From assembly GCF_000499385.1 (NCBI RefSeq), contig NW_013654699.1:1-64000 (forward strand): a stretch of 64,000 bases of DNA, written 5' to 3'. This document shows positions 35,662 through 47,581 of the stretch, in pieces. The DNA comes from Eimeria necatrix (lineage: Eukaryota > Apicomplexa > Conoidasida > Eucoccidiorida > Eimeriidae). The notes under the pieces were generated by a model. It was given only the letters and a program-made list of their open reading frames with translations. It was not told the DNA's origin and ran no database searches. The position numbers were made by a program, and so were the translations under genes. The first letter of the stretch is position 1. Every line of letters starts with the position of its first letter.

Positions 35662-38600
35662 ATGGTCGGCAAAAGGGAGGCGGCGCCGAATGCGCCACCA
35701 CCTTCTCAGGCATCCCAGTCAGAGCAGCAGCGACAGAAGAAACACCAGCAGCTGCTGCAGCGGCAGTGGGAGCAACAACAACATCGTCAACAGCAACATC
35801 GGCAACAGCAGCAGCGGCATCATCTGCCACAACGGCAGCATCCGCCGCTGCCGCAGCATCCGCCGCAGCAGCAGCATCAGCCACCACCACAGCAGCTGCA
35901 GCAGCAGCCGCATCCACAGCAGCAGCACCAGGATCTGCTCGCGTTTCAACCCTTCTCTTTCCTTATAGAGGTCTCGTTCTGGCGTTTGCTGTCTGAGCGG
36001 AAACTGAAGGAATGGAGGCTGAACACTCCGTGGGTGCCCCTTATCGCTACGTACAGCTGCACAGCAGCGAAGCCGCTACAACAGCAGCAGCATAATCTGC
36101 AACACGTGCAGCAAGGAGGGCATCATGCTGCTGGTCCTTGCAGGGTGCGCATTGACGCGGAAGCACTGGATATCGTGCATCACCTTCTGCGGGAGCAGCA
36201 GCAGGAGCAAGTGGAACAGCAATTTGAGCAGCAGCAGCATCACCAGCAACCACTGGGGCAAGAACAGGAGGAGGAGCAGCAGCTGCTGCTGCTCCAGGAA
36301 TGGCTGGACGGGGGCGATGGCTCCTCGCCTTTGCCATCTCCTGAAGCTGCTGAGGCGGAAGCTGCAGCAGCAGCTGCTGCAGGCGCAGCAGCAGGGGCAC
36401 CCCCTCCCCCTGGAGCAGCAGCAGCAGGGACCTCTAGGCGTTCCGCGTTGATGTCTCTACCCCCATTTGCTGCGCGGTGCCTTAAGAGTGGCACTCGACC
36501 CCTTGTGGGGCTTCTGCGTGTTTACAACAACATGGAGGATCTCGTTGCTGCAGTGCGCAGCAGAGCTGCTGCGCAGCGCTGCCTGCTGCGGCTAGAGGAG
36601 TCTATCTGTTGCTGTAGCAGGTGCAGCCGCAACCGCCAGCAGCACGAGCACCAGCAGCAAAACCAACAGGAGGCTCAGCATGAGCTTCAGCAAGAGTTAG
36701 ATCTTGAGCAGCAGCAGCAAGTCATGCACCTACCTGTCAACGACCCCGCGCTGTGGACGCTGCGTCTATGCTGCCGTGACCAGCAACAGCAGCAGCAGCA
36801 GCAGGACACTGATTCTTGCACAGCACCATCATCTCCCTTCGCATGGGCAGTGGAAGGGTTTGCTTCCCCAGGCACGGCAGCAGCAGCAGGCGCAGCAGAC
36901 GCGGACGGGGACTCAACAGAGGTCGCAGCTGAAGCCGCTGGAGCAGCAGCAGGAGCTGTCTCTGGCTCAACGGAGGAGGGAGAAGTCTGCGCCTGCCGCG
37001 TGGTGTACGGACAGTTACCAGCGACTGCTTGGCCATGCCGGTTTGTTTTGGAGTCATTTATAGATCTCAAGAGACAGCGCGCTGTCTACTCTATTTGCAC
37101 ACCAGCCTTGAGGCCGGCAGCAGACATACGGCAACTGCAGCAGCCGGTCCGGGCAGCGCCCCCCGTCACGCTTAGGGAACTTGTCGCGGATTTGGAGTCT
37201 AATATGCGCGATGACCGTTCCCAGCAGCAGCAGCAGCAGCACTTGCAAAGGGAGGCATTTACTGCTGCGGAGCTTTCAGCAATTTCGCGGAGGATTCGTT
37301 CTCTGGACAGCAACACCTCCCCTTTTCTCGCAGGGGGATGCTTCCTTCTTCTCAAAGACAGCAGCAGCAACCGCAACAGCAGCAGCAACGGCAACAGCAA
37401 AGGCGCGGGTGGCAAAATGAAAAGCAACACAGGCATTAGCGGCTGCTGCAGCGCAGGTGTCGCCTCTGAATCGCTTCAGCTGCTGCCTCTGGAGCAGCTT
37501 GAAAAGCTGCGACACCTCTTACCAGCTTCACAACAGGAGCACCAGAGGGAGCAGCAGCACGAAGAGCAAGAGCTGTACTTATGCGTAATGGACCCGTCGT
37601 CAAACCCTGGAGCATTGGGGTGGCCTCTGCGGTGTCTGCTGCCGGCGCTGAGTGAAGGTTTCGAGCTGTTCGGCCGACGCCTCAATGTTTTGTCTTTCAG
37701 GGACTGGCTGCTCGACCTGCGGGTGGAGAGTGCCGCTGCTGCAGCAGCTGCAGCAGAAGCCACCGCAGCTACTGCTGCCCACGAGGCAGCGGAGGCCGCC
37801 GCAAATGCTGCGGCACACTCGTCACCAGAAAATGCTGTGGCAGCTCCACAAGCTGCAGCAAATGCTGCTGCGGCAGCGAGGAGGGCAGCAGCAACTGCAG
37901 CGGCGGCTGCGGCTGCGTGGGGTCAGGTAGTGGAGCCTCTCTCGCGCATTTTTGTTGTGCGTCTGCCAACGGCAGCAGAACTTTTGGGGGCCTTCACGCC
38001 TGCGCCTGCAGCAGTACCAACAGAAGCGCCAGCAGCAGCAGCAGCACCAGCACCAGCAACACCGACACCGGCAACCCCTCCGGAAAGTGGAGCAGCAGCA
38101 TTACCACCACGCAAGGCATCCATGGTGCTCGGGCGGCTGAAGCGCGTAGTACCGGGGGGTGTTCCTGGGCATTCTTCAAAGATAGAGCATCTTTTTCATG
38201 TCGATTTGGGGCGTTTTCTTGACCCACGAGTGATGCAACAGGAGGCGGACAACCTTAACATACAGCTCATCAGGCAAGCTAGGCCATTCCCACAGGGCTC
38301 TTGAGTGTGCCTGCTGAGGGTTTGAAAAGTAGGGCTTGTGTCACAGCTATCTTGGGGCTCGCAACTTTGGGGCTGTACTCTGGTGGTTGGCTGCACAGTT
38401 CAAGGCCCCGAAGATTTGGGCCAAGGAATCAGCTTTTGTGGTCTATTGTGACGGGCTTGTGCTTGCGTGAAGGTGGAGAGTGCTGCCGTCCTTCGTCCCC
38501 GAGTCTCTGCAGTCACTGCGGGTTTTGGCAATTGGCGCGGGCACCTTAGGCTGCGGAGTAGCGAGGCTGCTGGCCTCTTGGGGTGTCAGGTAAGCCGTAG

Positions 38601-41600
38601 CTCCTAATCAGTAGCTAGCATGCAGTCAAAGCTCCCCCCCAGACTGTGGCACTTTCTGTAGCCTGTGGCTTCCTTTCTATCTCTACCGACGCTTGCCTGT
38701 CTCTGTGTTTCCGTTTGTTTCCAAAGCGCTGCAACTCTCTTCATTTTCCGTGCTAGCCCTCTTTTCTTCAGTTTCTGCCCATCTTTGCCGAACTGAGGCA
38801 GCAACAGAGAATTGGGGCAGAGACAGTGACCTGCCCCTATGTGCCTCGCCTACTCTCTCTGCAATCGAGGGTGTCCTTTATCCCGTATCTAAGGGTGTAC
38901 ACTTAAACGGCTGGTCTATGAGGCTCATACAAAGTGCTGCTGGCCTGTCATAAAATTCTGAAGCTACGTTGTAATCCCTTATTGATGATCAGGGCCATAA
39001 CGTTTGTAGACGGGGGTCGGGTGGCCCTCAACAACCCCTCTCGGCAGAACCTCTTTACCCACCAAGACGCCGCGGCTGACGTCCGTACACCTTAGGACAA
39101 GGTTACGGCTCTGTATAGACACTAAAGCCTGCACTTAATCAAAGCCAAGAGCTGCTCCAGGATAGCTGCTAATAGCACCATGAGCCCGCCGCCCCCAAAC
39201 ACTGAACTTGCTTGACCGTCGGTTAAGTATATAGGAGTAATTAAAGCCTGTAGTTTAGTGTTTGGCGTACCATTATGGGCTGGAACTACAGCCAGCGTTT
39301 GTGTTCAGGGAGGCTTGGGACGCCTGAAGGCCGAGGCTGCGCGCGACGGTATTCTCGCAGTCAGGCCCAGCATGGAGTGCAACGCGGTCGTCCTCGACGT
39401 CCCCATGCCTGGTTCGGCAACAAACACATCCTAACTAGTCAAATAGATAGCTAGCTGCGCGGCTAGCTGGGCGGCCAGCTAGCTACGTTGTCACTGCGGC
39501 AGACGTAGTCATTCCTGTTTTGCACTCGAAAACGATGCAACTAATTTTGGAATGGCTTTGCCGGCTGTTCGTAGCGTATCTTTTAGCTGCCTGCATGGTA
39601 TCGTGAACAGAGAACTGTCTAAGATGTTAGCTGGATAGGCAGCTGGGTAAGTAAGTAGCGGTAGCTGGGCACGGCTTCCCTTTTCGCGTGCCGTGTATAC
39701 CTGCGTAGGTCACCCCCGTTTCCTCCTAGGAGATCTTCTGGAGAAGGGAACGGCCACTTTAGAGCGGCTTATTGACTCGCACAATGTTGTGCTACTTCTA
39801 ACTGACAGCAGGGAGTCGCGCTGGCTGCCCTCGCTCATTGTTGCGGAAAGGTCTGGACCTCTTTTGACACCGTAACACCGTAGTCAGTTGTTGTCTGCAT
39901 AGTTGTTTGTGTAATTTCCTCTTTAACGGTTGCATGTGTTATACTTTTGTGGAAGCTGCCTCTATGCCTCTGTGTGTCTATGCATATTGCATGCATGTTT
40001 TAGTTCATATGTGCATGCACATGCATGTTTTTGTTCGCGCGAACGCAGTCTATGCACAGGTCTGTAAGTATGCTTTTATATGCATATGGCTCAAGCACTG
40101 TTTCGCGCTAAAATATGCTTTTACATAGACCACGAATTAGCATGTGCATGCGAGCATGCACAAGCTTACGTCCACGTCTTACTTGTATGGGCTAGCATGC
40201 GACTGCTTATGTACATTTTACGTGCGTAATCTCAATGTATAAGCATCAGCGTGCACCTGTACAAGCAAAGGTTCAAGAGTGTTCCATCTGTATAGGTTTT
40301 GTTTTCATGCCTCTACTCCTTTGCGTGGAACCACAAAGCATCTGCATGTTGAACTACATACTCACATGCATGTTACGCGTGCACGCTTAGATACACGTGC
40401 ATTTTCCCTGTTTGCCCGTACTTCCTCATACGTCTTCCGATTTTTTTGTTTATGCACACCTTCCTATGTTCAAGCGACACATAACTCTTGTAGATGTGTA
40501 GATACATGGAGGACGTGTCATATCCGTTTACCTACAAATGAGTGAAAGCATGTTTGGTATACTTGCTCATACGCACACATGCACATACACGAAGTCCATG
40601 GACATGTTTATAGGTGGTAGTGAAATTGTGCATGGGCATTGTTGTTTCTCTCAGACAAAATCGATATGCTGCGGGATTGCTTCGTGGCAGCCTGGGCCCT
40701 CCTTTGGCTGTGACGGTGGCCCTTGGATTTGACTCGATGCTGGTAATGCGCCACGGCTTTGGAGGCAACAAACTCGGCTGCTACTTTTGCCACGCCGTCA
40801 ATGGCCCCGCAGATTCCATTTCTCACAGGTTGGTTCATACATAGACAAATGCGGTCGCAATAGTTGCTGCTGCAGCTTCTGGTACAAATAATGTGATTGC
40901 GAAGAAGGGATATAATCACAGTTACTGGCTCTGTGATTCGTAGTGGCGCTGCGCTGTATGTGCTGCTGCCTTTTCTGGTCTTGATGAAGCGACATTTGCG
41001 TATTATGGCTCAGCTGCTGCTGCTGACACTGCTGCTGCTCTAAGAGAATCTGCTGGTTTACCATTGCCTATTGACCTGTGGCGCTGGTGTCTACAGCTAT
41101 GTTTCTGGAAACTGCTGGTACTTTGGATGCTACCTCAATTGTTCGTAGTGCTGGTATTTTGGTGGTGGTGCTACTGCTGCTTTCAGGACATTAGATGAGC
41201 AGTGCACAGTGACTCGGCCAGGTGTTGGGGCTCTGGCCTGTTCTGTAGCCGTGGAGCTCCTTGCTGCTCTGACGCAACATCCCCAGGGCTTTGCTGCGCC
41301 CCACACTGAGACTGATCCGCTAGCAGGAGGGAGTGCTGCCGCTGCCGCCGGTTTGCAACGGCAAAAGCAGGGAGGCTTTTCTTGTTTGGGCGCCACACCA
41401 CATATGATCAGAGCCAACTTCGCAGGTTAGAATTGAAAACTACACTTGCTGCATTGCTACTTCTGATTCTGCCGCCACATCCGTTGCTTCAGTTCAGACG
41501 GTTGCTTATCATGTTGTGACGGTCTTACTTGGCCACTGACTGCCCCTGGAATGGTTATCCCGTGCCCGCCTGCTTTTGTCAGTCTGTATTTGCCTTTGAG

Positions 41601-41927
41601 CCGCAAGTATATATGCTGACATGCATTGCTTTTGCGTACATCCGATCACATATGCATGCATTTAGCCCTTATATATGTAGCCATGGGAGTTGTGTATTTG
41701 TCTTTTGTTCAGACTTTAGTTTGATGAAGGAGCACCAGCCGCAGTGCCCGACTTGCTCGTGCTGCTCTCCAGGTATAGTGTCTGCCTATCGATCCCAGGG
41801 CCTGAGCTTCCTGCGGGAAGCCACGAGTTGCGCCTCGCGGTTGGAAGAGTATTCAGGCCTAGCTGCCTTCAAGAAGGGCCTGCAGCAGCGAGCCCTCGAA
41901 GTGATTAATCTTTCAGACTCGGAATAA
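35662..41927 (+). CDS. ATG7: ATG7, E1-like enzyme of the ATG8 pathway, eight exons
   Basis: Activates ATG8 and passes it to the E2 ATG3; in apicomplexans this pathway supports the apicoplast. Exons 35662-38273, 38473-38589, 38993-39080, 39309-39411, 39730-39850, 40691-40828, 41187-41425 and 41713-41927 join in phase to 1,210 residues, against 600-700 usually. The N-terminal domain is visible as [17 protein letters not shown] (about 94-110), [14 protein letters not shown] and [12 protein letters not shown], separated by large poly-Q and poly-A inserts. The adenylation core has [20 protein letters not shown] (about 892), [29 protein letters not shown] and [13 protein letters not shown]. The zinc pairs are CYFC (1044/1047) and CPTC (1151/1154). 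The catalytic cysteine is in [11 protein letters not shown] (about 1066). The acidic end is LSDSE. All key residues are present, so it should be active. The start is the first ATG in the frame; the donor of exon 3 (GAC|GTCCGT) is weak. Confidence 0.95.
38274..38472 (+). other. GC-AG intron of ATG7
   Basis: The only donor that keeps the conserved reading LNIQLIR then WRVLP is CAG|GCAAGC at 38274; the reading frame stops before any GT donor is available. The acceptor is GAAG|GTGG at 38472/38473. GC donors with the consensus AG|GCAAG are a known minor class spliced by the major spliceosome. Confidence 0.8.
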
Positions 41928-44399
41928 ACTAACAACGGACAAACAAACGAATCTTATAGAAAATACGAATGAAAAATTTCATAGATGAGTAACGAAATTA
42001 GTAGTTAGGATAGGTGCATGAACGGACTCTGGAATTACCTTACAGGTCTCGTGTTTGCCCACAGTCACATGCTTGCATGTAGGCTTTACAACTCGGCTCT
42101 TTCCAACTCTCCCCCCAGCATGTATTATTATTCACAGAGGAGGATAGCTGACCGCGCATTGAATGCACTAGTACATAGAAAAAAACACAAATCACATGGA
42201 GCATTGGGCACCTAAACAAAAAATGCATGCTCAATTGAATATAAGGCAGCAGTGAATACAAGAAAACCGGTAAGCATGCAGGCATTCAAGTGAAAAGTAC
42301 GAACGAAGCCGACAGCATGTGCACACAAATATAAATTAAAATTGCCTAAGCCACAGAGACAGAAACTGCGTGAGCACAAAACGCAGACAAATCAACAGAG
42401 CACGTGCACAGCGAATACTTCAGCGAAGAGAGCAACAGGCTGTCTGAGCTTGTGTATGGCCGGCCCCTGAAACGGCTCTAGTGAAGACAACTCATCAGGG
42501 GGGCTTCTACTAGAAGAAAGCAGTTCCAGGTTCTACTCTGTAGCAACCATCCCTCTGGGCTGCCCCTAAACAACATCGTCAGGCCTCTAGCTTGTTTGCT
42601 AGTTGGTGAATAGCCATTCAGTGGGTGGCCTCTAGGCAAGCTCCGGTAAAGGACCTACATGAAAACTGAGACTGCGAGCAGAGAGTGACGGATGAGGAAG
42701 AATGAATCGGGTATGACAGAGGTGCTGTTCGATAGGGATGGAAACCATGTGTGCTTTGCAGTGTGCTGGTCTCCAACATTAACACAACATGTCTGGAAAG
42801 ACACATCCATGGATGTCTATAATATTGCATTCGTAAGTCCTTAAAGGTTGAACCGGTCCGTACACGAAAACTGTCAGAAAGGGTGAAATCATGAAGGTAA
42901 TTGCCTACAAAGTTCTAACTAGTATAGTTTTTGGTTAAACTGCGCCGAGCCTCATATTGCAACTCGGCATTCATATACACCTAGTTTCCTTCTGAATCCA
43001 CTGCTTAACAGGAAAGTAGGTGTATATGAATGCCGAGTTGCACAGGCAACTCCTAATGACAGAGAGTAAATGCTGGCCGCCACTAGCGATAGCGATCGAA
43101 CTGGAAAGTTATTGAATTCACGCGGTCCCCCCGTTCGTTTATGTTTCGTTCTCGGCGTCGATCCTATGTCTATCTCTTTAATCTTTCATGGCTATTACTG
43201 TTCTTGTCTTTGTTGCTTGTTCCGCCTGTTGGTGCCTGTCTCATTTTTACATCCGCTTAGAGGTTATGCCCATAACCTCTGCTTTCGTGCTTTTTCCCGA
43301 GTCCCTCCATTTGTGTATGGGCCTGTCTACAGACGGACAGATAAAGCGTCGCCATTTATGAAAAATTAAAAATAAAACTATGTCGTAACAGTCACGAGGG
43401 TCCCCTCTATCCTGACTGTGGTCCTTGGAATGGGCTGTCAAAGCCCCCAAGGCGCTGAACACACTGTCAGCTGAATGACAACCAAACGGCCACACGGAAA
43501 AGCCATACAACGGGCCATGGCACAAACGCTACCGTGACTGCAGGCCCTGAAGGCTCTCAAGCTCCTGCTGTACATCGGGAGCCTCAGGTCAGCCCGCAGA
43601 TTTATAGGAAACCCCGATTACACTGGGGGGGCAAGCACATAGTCAATGACGAGCATTATTATGTCCAAACATAACTATGTATTCACGAGCCTCTATAGTT
43701 ATTCTGTGATGCTTTCATATACGTGTTCCGTTTAACTAGTGTATAATGTTTTCACATAACGAATACAGAAATCTGTACGTATAAAATCCACACTAAACGC
43801 TCCGACTTAGGTGTACATCATGCACACCTACCCATAAAAAACAATATGTTTATCTATTGATTTACTTATTGAGAGGCAACGCTTCATCGCTTGCACAGCT
43901 CACAGCTCTGTACATAAAATTAGACTTAACTGGGAGATAGCATTCCACCTCCTGCACGGCTCTGTACATACAATTGAGCAACTCAGCAAAAATGCTACTG
44001 AGATATCCTCCAAAAGGCTCTCACTAAAGCTTATTAAACAGTTAGCAACCGACGGGTCAGCTCGGCCAGATTTTGCAGAGATGCCTCCCCTCCAGCAGGA
44101 TCCCCCTCACTACTGCGTTGGGGGACCCCATCCTTGCCTGAATCGCAGGCTGCTGTGCGGCGTCGCTCAGCCCTGGAAAGTTCTCTGCAGCAGCACACAG
44201 CAAAGCACAATGGATCACGTTTCAGCCCACAGCACCGATTTCTTGAACCATAGCCCTGGAGCCCGGGGCCCAAGCCTCCAATTACATTTCTCTGTGTAGT
44301 TTAGAGGCTAGAGTAGCCTGTGCTTGCATCTGTCTTGCTGTCCTTTTGCCCGTGTATCTACACTGCACATGTGTCAGTCTTCTACGCATGCATTGTGGG
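41928..44399. other. AT-richer intergenic stretch
   Basis: This lies between the tail-to-tail ATG7 and OTU genes. No gene is supported. It holds a foldback repeat (42958-43042), a smaller 10-bp-arm hairpin (AGAGGTTATG/CATAACCTCT, about 43260-43281), and AT-rich sequence at about 43640-43990. Confidence 0.5.
42958..43042. repeat. Foldback repeat with 33-bp arms
   Basis: Arm 1 (42958-42990, starting TGCAACTCGGCATTCATATA) and arm 2 (43010-43042) are reverse complements with a single mismatch, separated by 19 bp. The size and AT-rich spacer suggest a miniature foldback element or a structured transcript; no flanking target duplication is obvious. Confidence 0.9.
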
Positions 44400-44685
44400 C
44401 TACATCACCCCCCACCTTTGCAGTTTCTTTGCCTTTTTCAGTTCCGCCCGCTCCTTTTTAGTCATCCTTCCTTTTTTTGCCAACTGCTCCCGCTGCTGCT
44501 GCTTTTCTTGCTGCTGGGTCGAGCTTCCTGCCTTGGCATCAGCTGCAGCACTCTCGCCACCCCGAGCAACAGCAGCAGCCGCAGAAGCAGCAACAGCGGC
44601 GGCAGCATCTGGCCCTGCTTCTACCTCGACGACGGAGACTTCGCCTCCTGCTCCTGTTGTTGTCACTTTGAAACACGGCGAACCT

Positions 44686-44717
<32 letters not shown>

Positions 44718-46817
44718 CTCACCAGTAAGCCACAATCGAGCACAAGGCAGCAAGCGGATACGCAGTGAAGGAAGAGAGACCGCCCTCCTGCTGCTGCCGG
44801 TGCCTTTAATACTGCTACTCGTGCCGTTACTACTGCTGGCGTTGCTGGGCTGCAGCAATGGGGCGCGTTCTATTCTCAGTAGTGTGGGGCCCGCCCACAC
44901 CCTGCATGGCAGCAAGACCTCTTTCGCTGCTACTACAGCTCCTTCTGGTGCCCCTGCTCCCTTTACCCTTGTTGCTTCTGCTGCTGCGTCTGCTGCAGTT
45001 GCTTCTGCCGTTGTTGCTGCTGCACCCTCTACTGGCTCGGCTCCATCGTTTCCGCCTGTTGCGGGCTGAGACAGGTCTTCCGGTGTTGCTGGAGCTTCTG
45101 TCGCTGCTGCTGGTGGCGCTGCCCTTGTATGCGCGGCTTCCAATGCTTCTGCTGCTGCTGCAGCTGTTGTAGTTAAGGGCGCCCTCCTGCGGCGAGGCGA
45201 AGGCGAAGCTGCGGCGGATTCTGCAGGTACTGCTGGCGCTGCTGGCGGAGGGTTCGTGCAGTTGTGGAGGCGCAAGCTGATGGAGTCGATGGAGAAAAGG
45301 CCATCTAAAGCAGCGCCGACACTGCCCGTACTGCCGTTGCCACTGTCTATCAGATTTCGGTGCAAGTAGACCTCAGAGGTGTTGCTGCTGCCTGGTGGCG
45401 GCTGCAGCACGGCCATTAACACGTTGGGGTGCGAGGCCCCGTCTTTAGGTGGCCCCCTACCATCGCCGTTGACTCCCTCAGAGTCTGCCTTGCTGCTCTC
45501 GTTGCTGCTGTCAGTGCTGCTAGTGCTGCTTCTGGAATCAGTAGAGGTGGCGACTCGCTGGCGCCTGCGGGGCCAGATGGCTGCGAGGCAGCTCCGGCCT
45601 CTGTGGCGAAGGGAATAGTTGGCCCTCAAGCGTGCTGCGCTCTGGCGGCTCTTGACGGGCTTCTCCTCTACCTCTTGTGCAGCTTCTGCTGCTAGAGGCG
45701 CATAGCGAAAAAGAGAGGGGCCGCCGAGGGGCCCCCACGAGTTCAGCTGCGCCGTTAGGGCCCCCCGCCGCCACGCAGCTCGACAGCAAGCAGCACAGGC
45801 CGGGCACAGGGGGCCCATGTTGGTCAGAGATGCCACTGCCCGGAGGGCCTCCAACATTTTGTCCGGCGGGAGGCCCACGTATCTGCTGCTGCTGCAGCTG
45901 CTGCTGTTGATGGTTGCGCTGGGTTCATTTGCTGCTAGCTCCTGCAGTACTGCCGCCTCGTTTAATTGGAGTGTCTGTTCTATTGGGGGCCCTTCCTTTG
46001 TTGAGACTACTGAATTTTCTTGAGGGACGCCGTCTTCTCCCTGACCCTCCCAGCTGTCGCTATGGGCCTGCAGCTGCTGCAGCGTTAAAGTGCTGGGGGC
46101 CCCCTCGGGGGCCCCTTGCATCCTTAAGGAGTTGTAGTGCTGCATGTCAGGATGAAAAGCGAGTTGCAGACAGACTGCGGAAGGCCCAAAGTTCTGCATT
46201 TTCCATATGTCCCATTTGGGGGCCCCTCCGTCGTCTTGGGCGGCGTCCGCAGCCCCCCGTTCTCGCCGTGCGGCGGCAGAGGCCCCCGTCTTGCCCTTGC
46301 CGCTGCGGTGGGCCCCTCCTCCTTCTCCCCAGCCCTCTTCGGGAGCCACGTAAATGAGCAAGTTGACTTTGTAGGCAAGAGAAATGGCCTGCAGCTCCAG
46401 CTGCCCACCCCAAGTGCCGTCTGTGGCCATGCGCTTCAAGTACTTGTTGAAGGGCTCCTCTTCAGTGTCTATGAAGCCTGAAAAGGATGATTCATGGCTC
46501 GACATGTAAGATACGGCAGCTGCCCTCACTGCTCGGTGCTGTGTCTGCTGACCATACAACTGGTCAGCAGCAGCACGAAACAGGCAGTTGCCGTCGGGCA
46601 CAATGTGACGAAGAGATAAGCCAGCCGCCTTCAGGGCAGCAGAGAATGACATATCAGAGGACACAGGGGGCCCGCGGGGCTTGCGGTTGCCCCGAGACCC
46701 GCGAGACGGGCCCCTTAAATCCCCGCTGCGTCCCCATTCCCCGTCATCCGGCCCTGCCCCCGAGCCCTCTCCACAGCGCCGGAGAGAAAAGCTCGCTTTT
46801 TGTTTCTTCTTCCCCAT
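44400..46817 (-). CDS. OTU-domain cysteine protease (deubiquitinase-like)
   Basis: A predicted ubiquitin-specific cysteine protease of the OTU family, resembling OTUD3-type proteins, 805 residues from ATG at 46817 (MGKKKQKASF). The frame is open further upstream, but similarity and the Lys-rich start favour this ATG. The OTU domain spans about residues 55-235: LSLRHIVPDGNCLFRAAADQ carries Asp75 and the catalytic Cys78, GTWGGQLELQAIS follows, and HPDMQHYNSLR carries the catalytic His227. About 45 extra residues, Gly- and charge-rich, interrupt the domain between LIYVAPE and MQNFGPSAVCLQL. After residue 240 the protein is low-complexity, with Ser and Ala runs, a CPACAACC cluster and a basic C-terminal KKERAELKKAKK. 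The C-terminal part is repeat-driven and may contain an unseen intron. Confidence 0.88.
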
Positions 46818-47581
46818 TGCCTCTGAAGCAACGGAAGAGAGAGAGAGAGGAACAGCGAGAAGAGAGAGAAAGAAACGAAGGGAGAGGAGAGACAACCGAC
46901 TAAAGGGGAAGCACGGACAGCCTCTAGGGCTCGAAAGGAACAGCTTGAATGAAAGATGACTCAAATTGTGGTCGAAGGTCTGCAGCTTCGAAAATTGGTT
47001 TTGAAGTCTAGATCTCAGGAAAGTGAGCCTCAGCGCTTGCAGCGCAGAGCACCCGCTTGCCTGGCTTGCCTTCCCAGGCGTATCGAGAATGGAAATGCAA
47101 AGCCCAGAGAAGCTCTTGCGGCCTTCCATACGAATAAATTTATATAAGAGCTCAAAAAAACATATCAGACAAAAAAGCAGCGGCGCCTTTCTCTTCAGTC
47201 AGCGCCCCTACAGTTGGGGGCCCCCTAGCGGCTATCGGTTCTGAAGGGGGCCCCTTTGTCCCGCGCCCAGCGGCACTTCTTGCCTTATGAAGCTTTGTAC
47301 ACCCACATGCATTACTAGTTGGCCTCTTACAAATGCAAAAGGCCTTCTTCGAGTGGACGCTAAGCAGGGACCCCATCTTTTTATCGCTGGCGACCCACAG
47401 CAAGGGGCCTCAAGCCGGAAGAGAAGTCCTCGGGTGTTCTGCTTGGCCAGGCTTATTTAAGAAGCTCAGGGCCGTTTTCAGGGCACAGTTACCCACAGAG
47501 CACCAGCAAGAATAGGAACAGCAACGGCAGCAGCAAGCCTTCAGGGACGGCGGCCCCTCTATTGTATATTGTAATTCCCGC
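46818..47581. other. Divergent spacer between OTU and Gln-rich genes
   Basis: A head-to-head promoter region of about 760 bp. It contains a GAGA-type purine tract (about 46830-46900, repeated 'gagagaga'). The upstream extension of the OTU frame to 47129 is probably 5' untranslated sequence. No other gene is seen. Confidence 0.5.

Noticed and set aside
35480..35917. Minus-strand poly-Ala/Val/Asp frame near the ATG7 start
   Set aside because: It is repeat-driven and antisense to the ATG7 N-terminal poly-Q region.
44320..45172. Plus-strand Ala/Leu-rich open frames over the OTU gene
   Set aside because: They are shadows of the minus-strand CAG tracts; the OTU motifs fix the coding strand.
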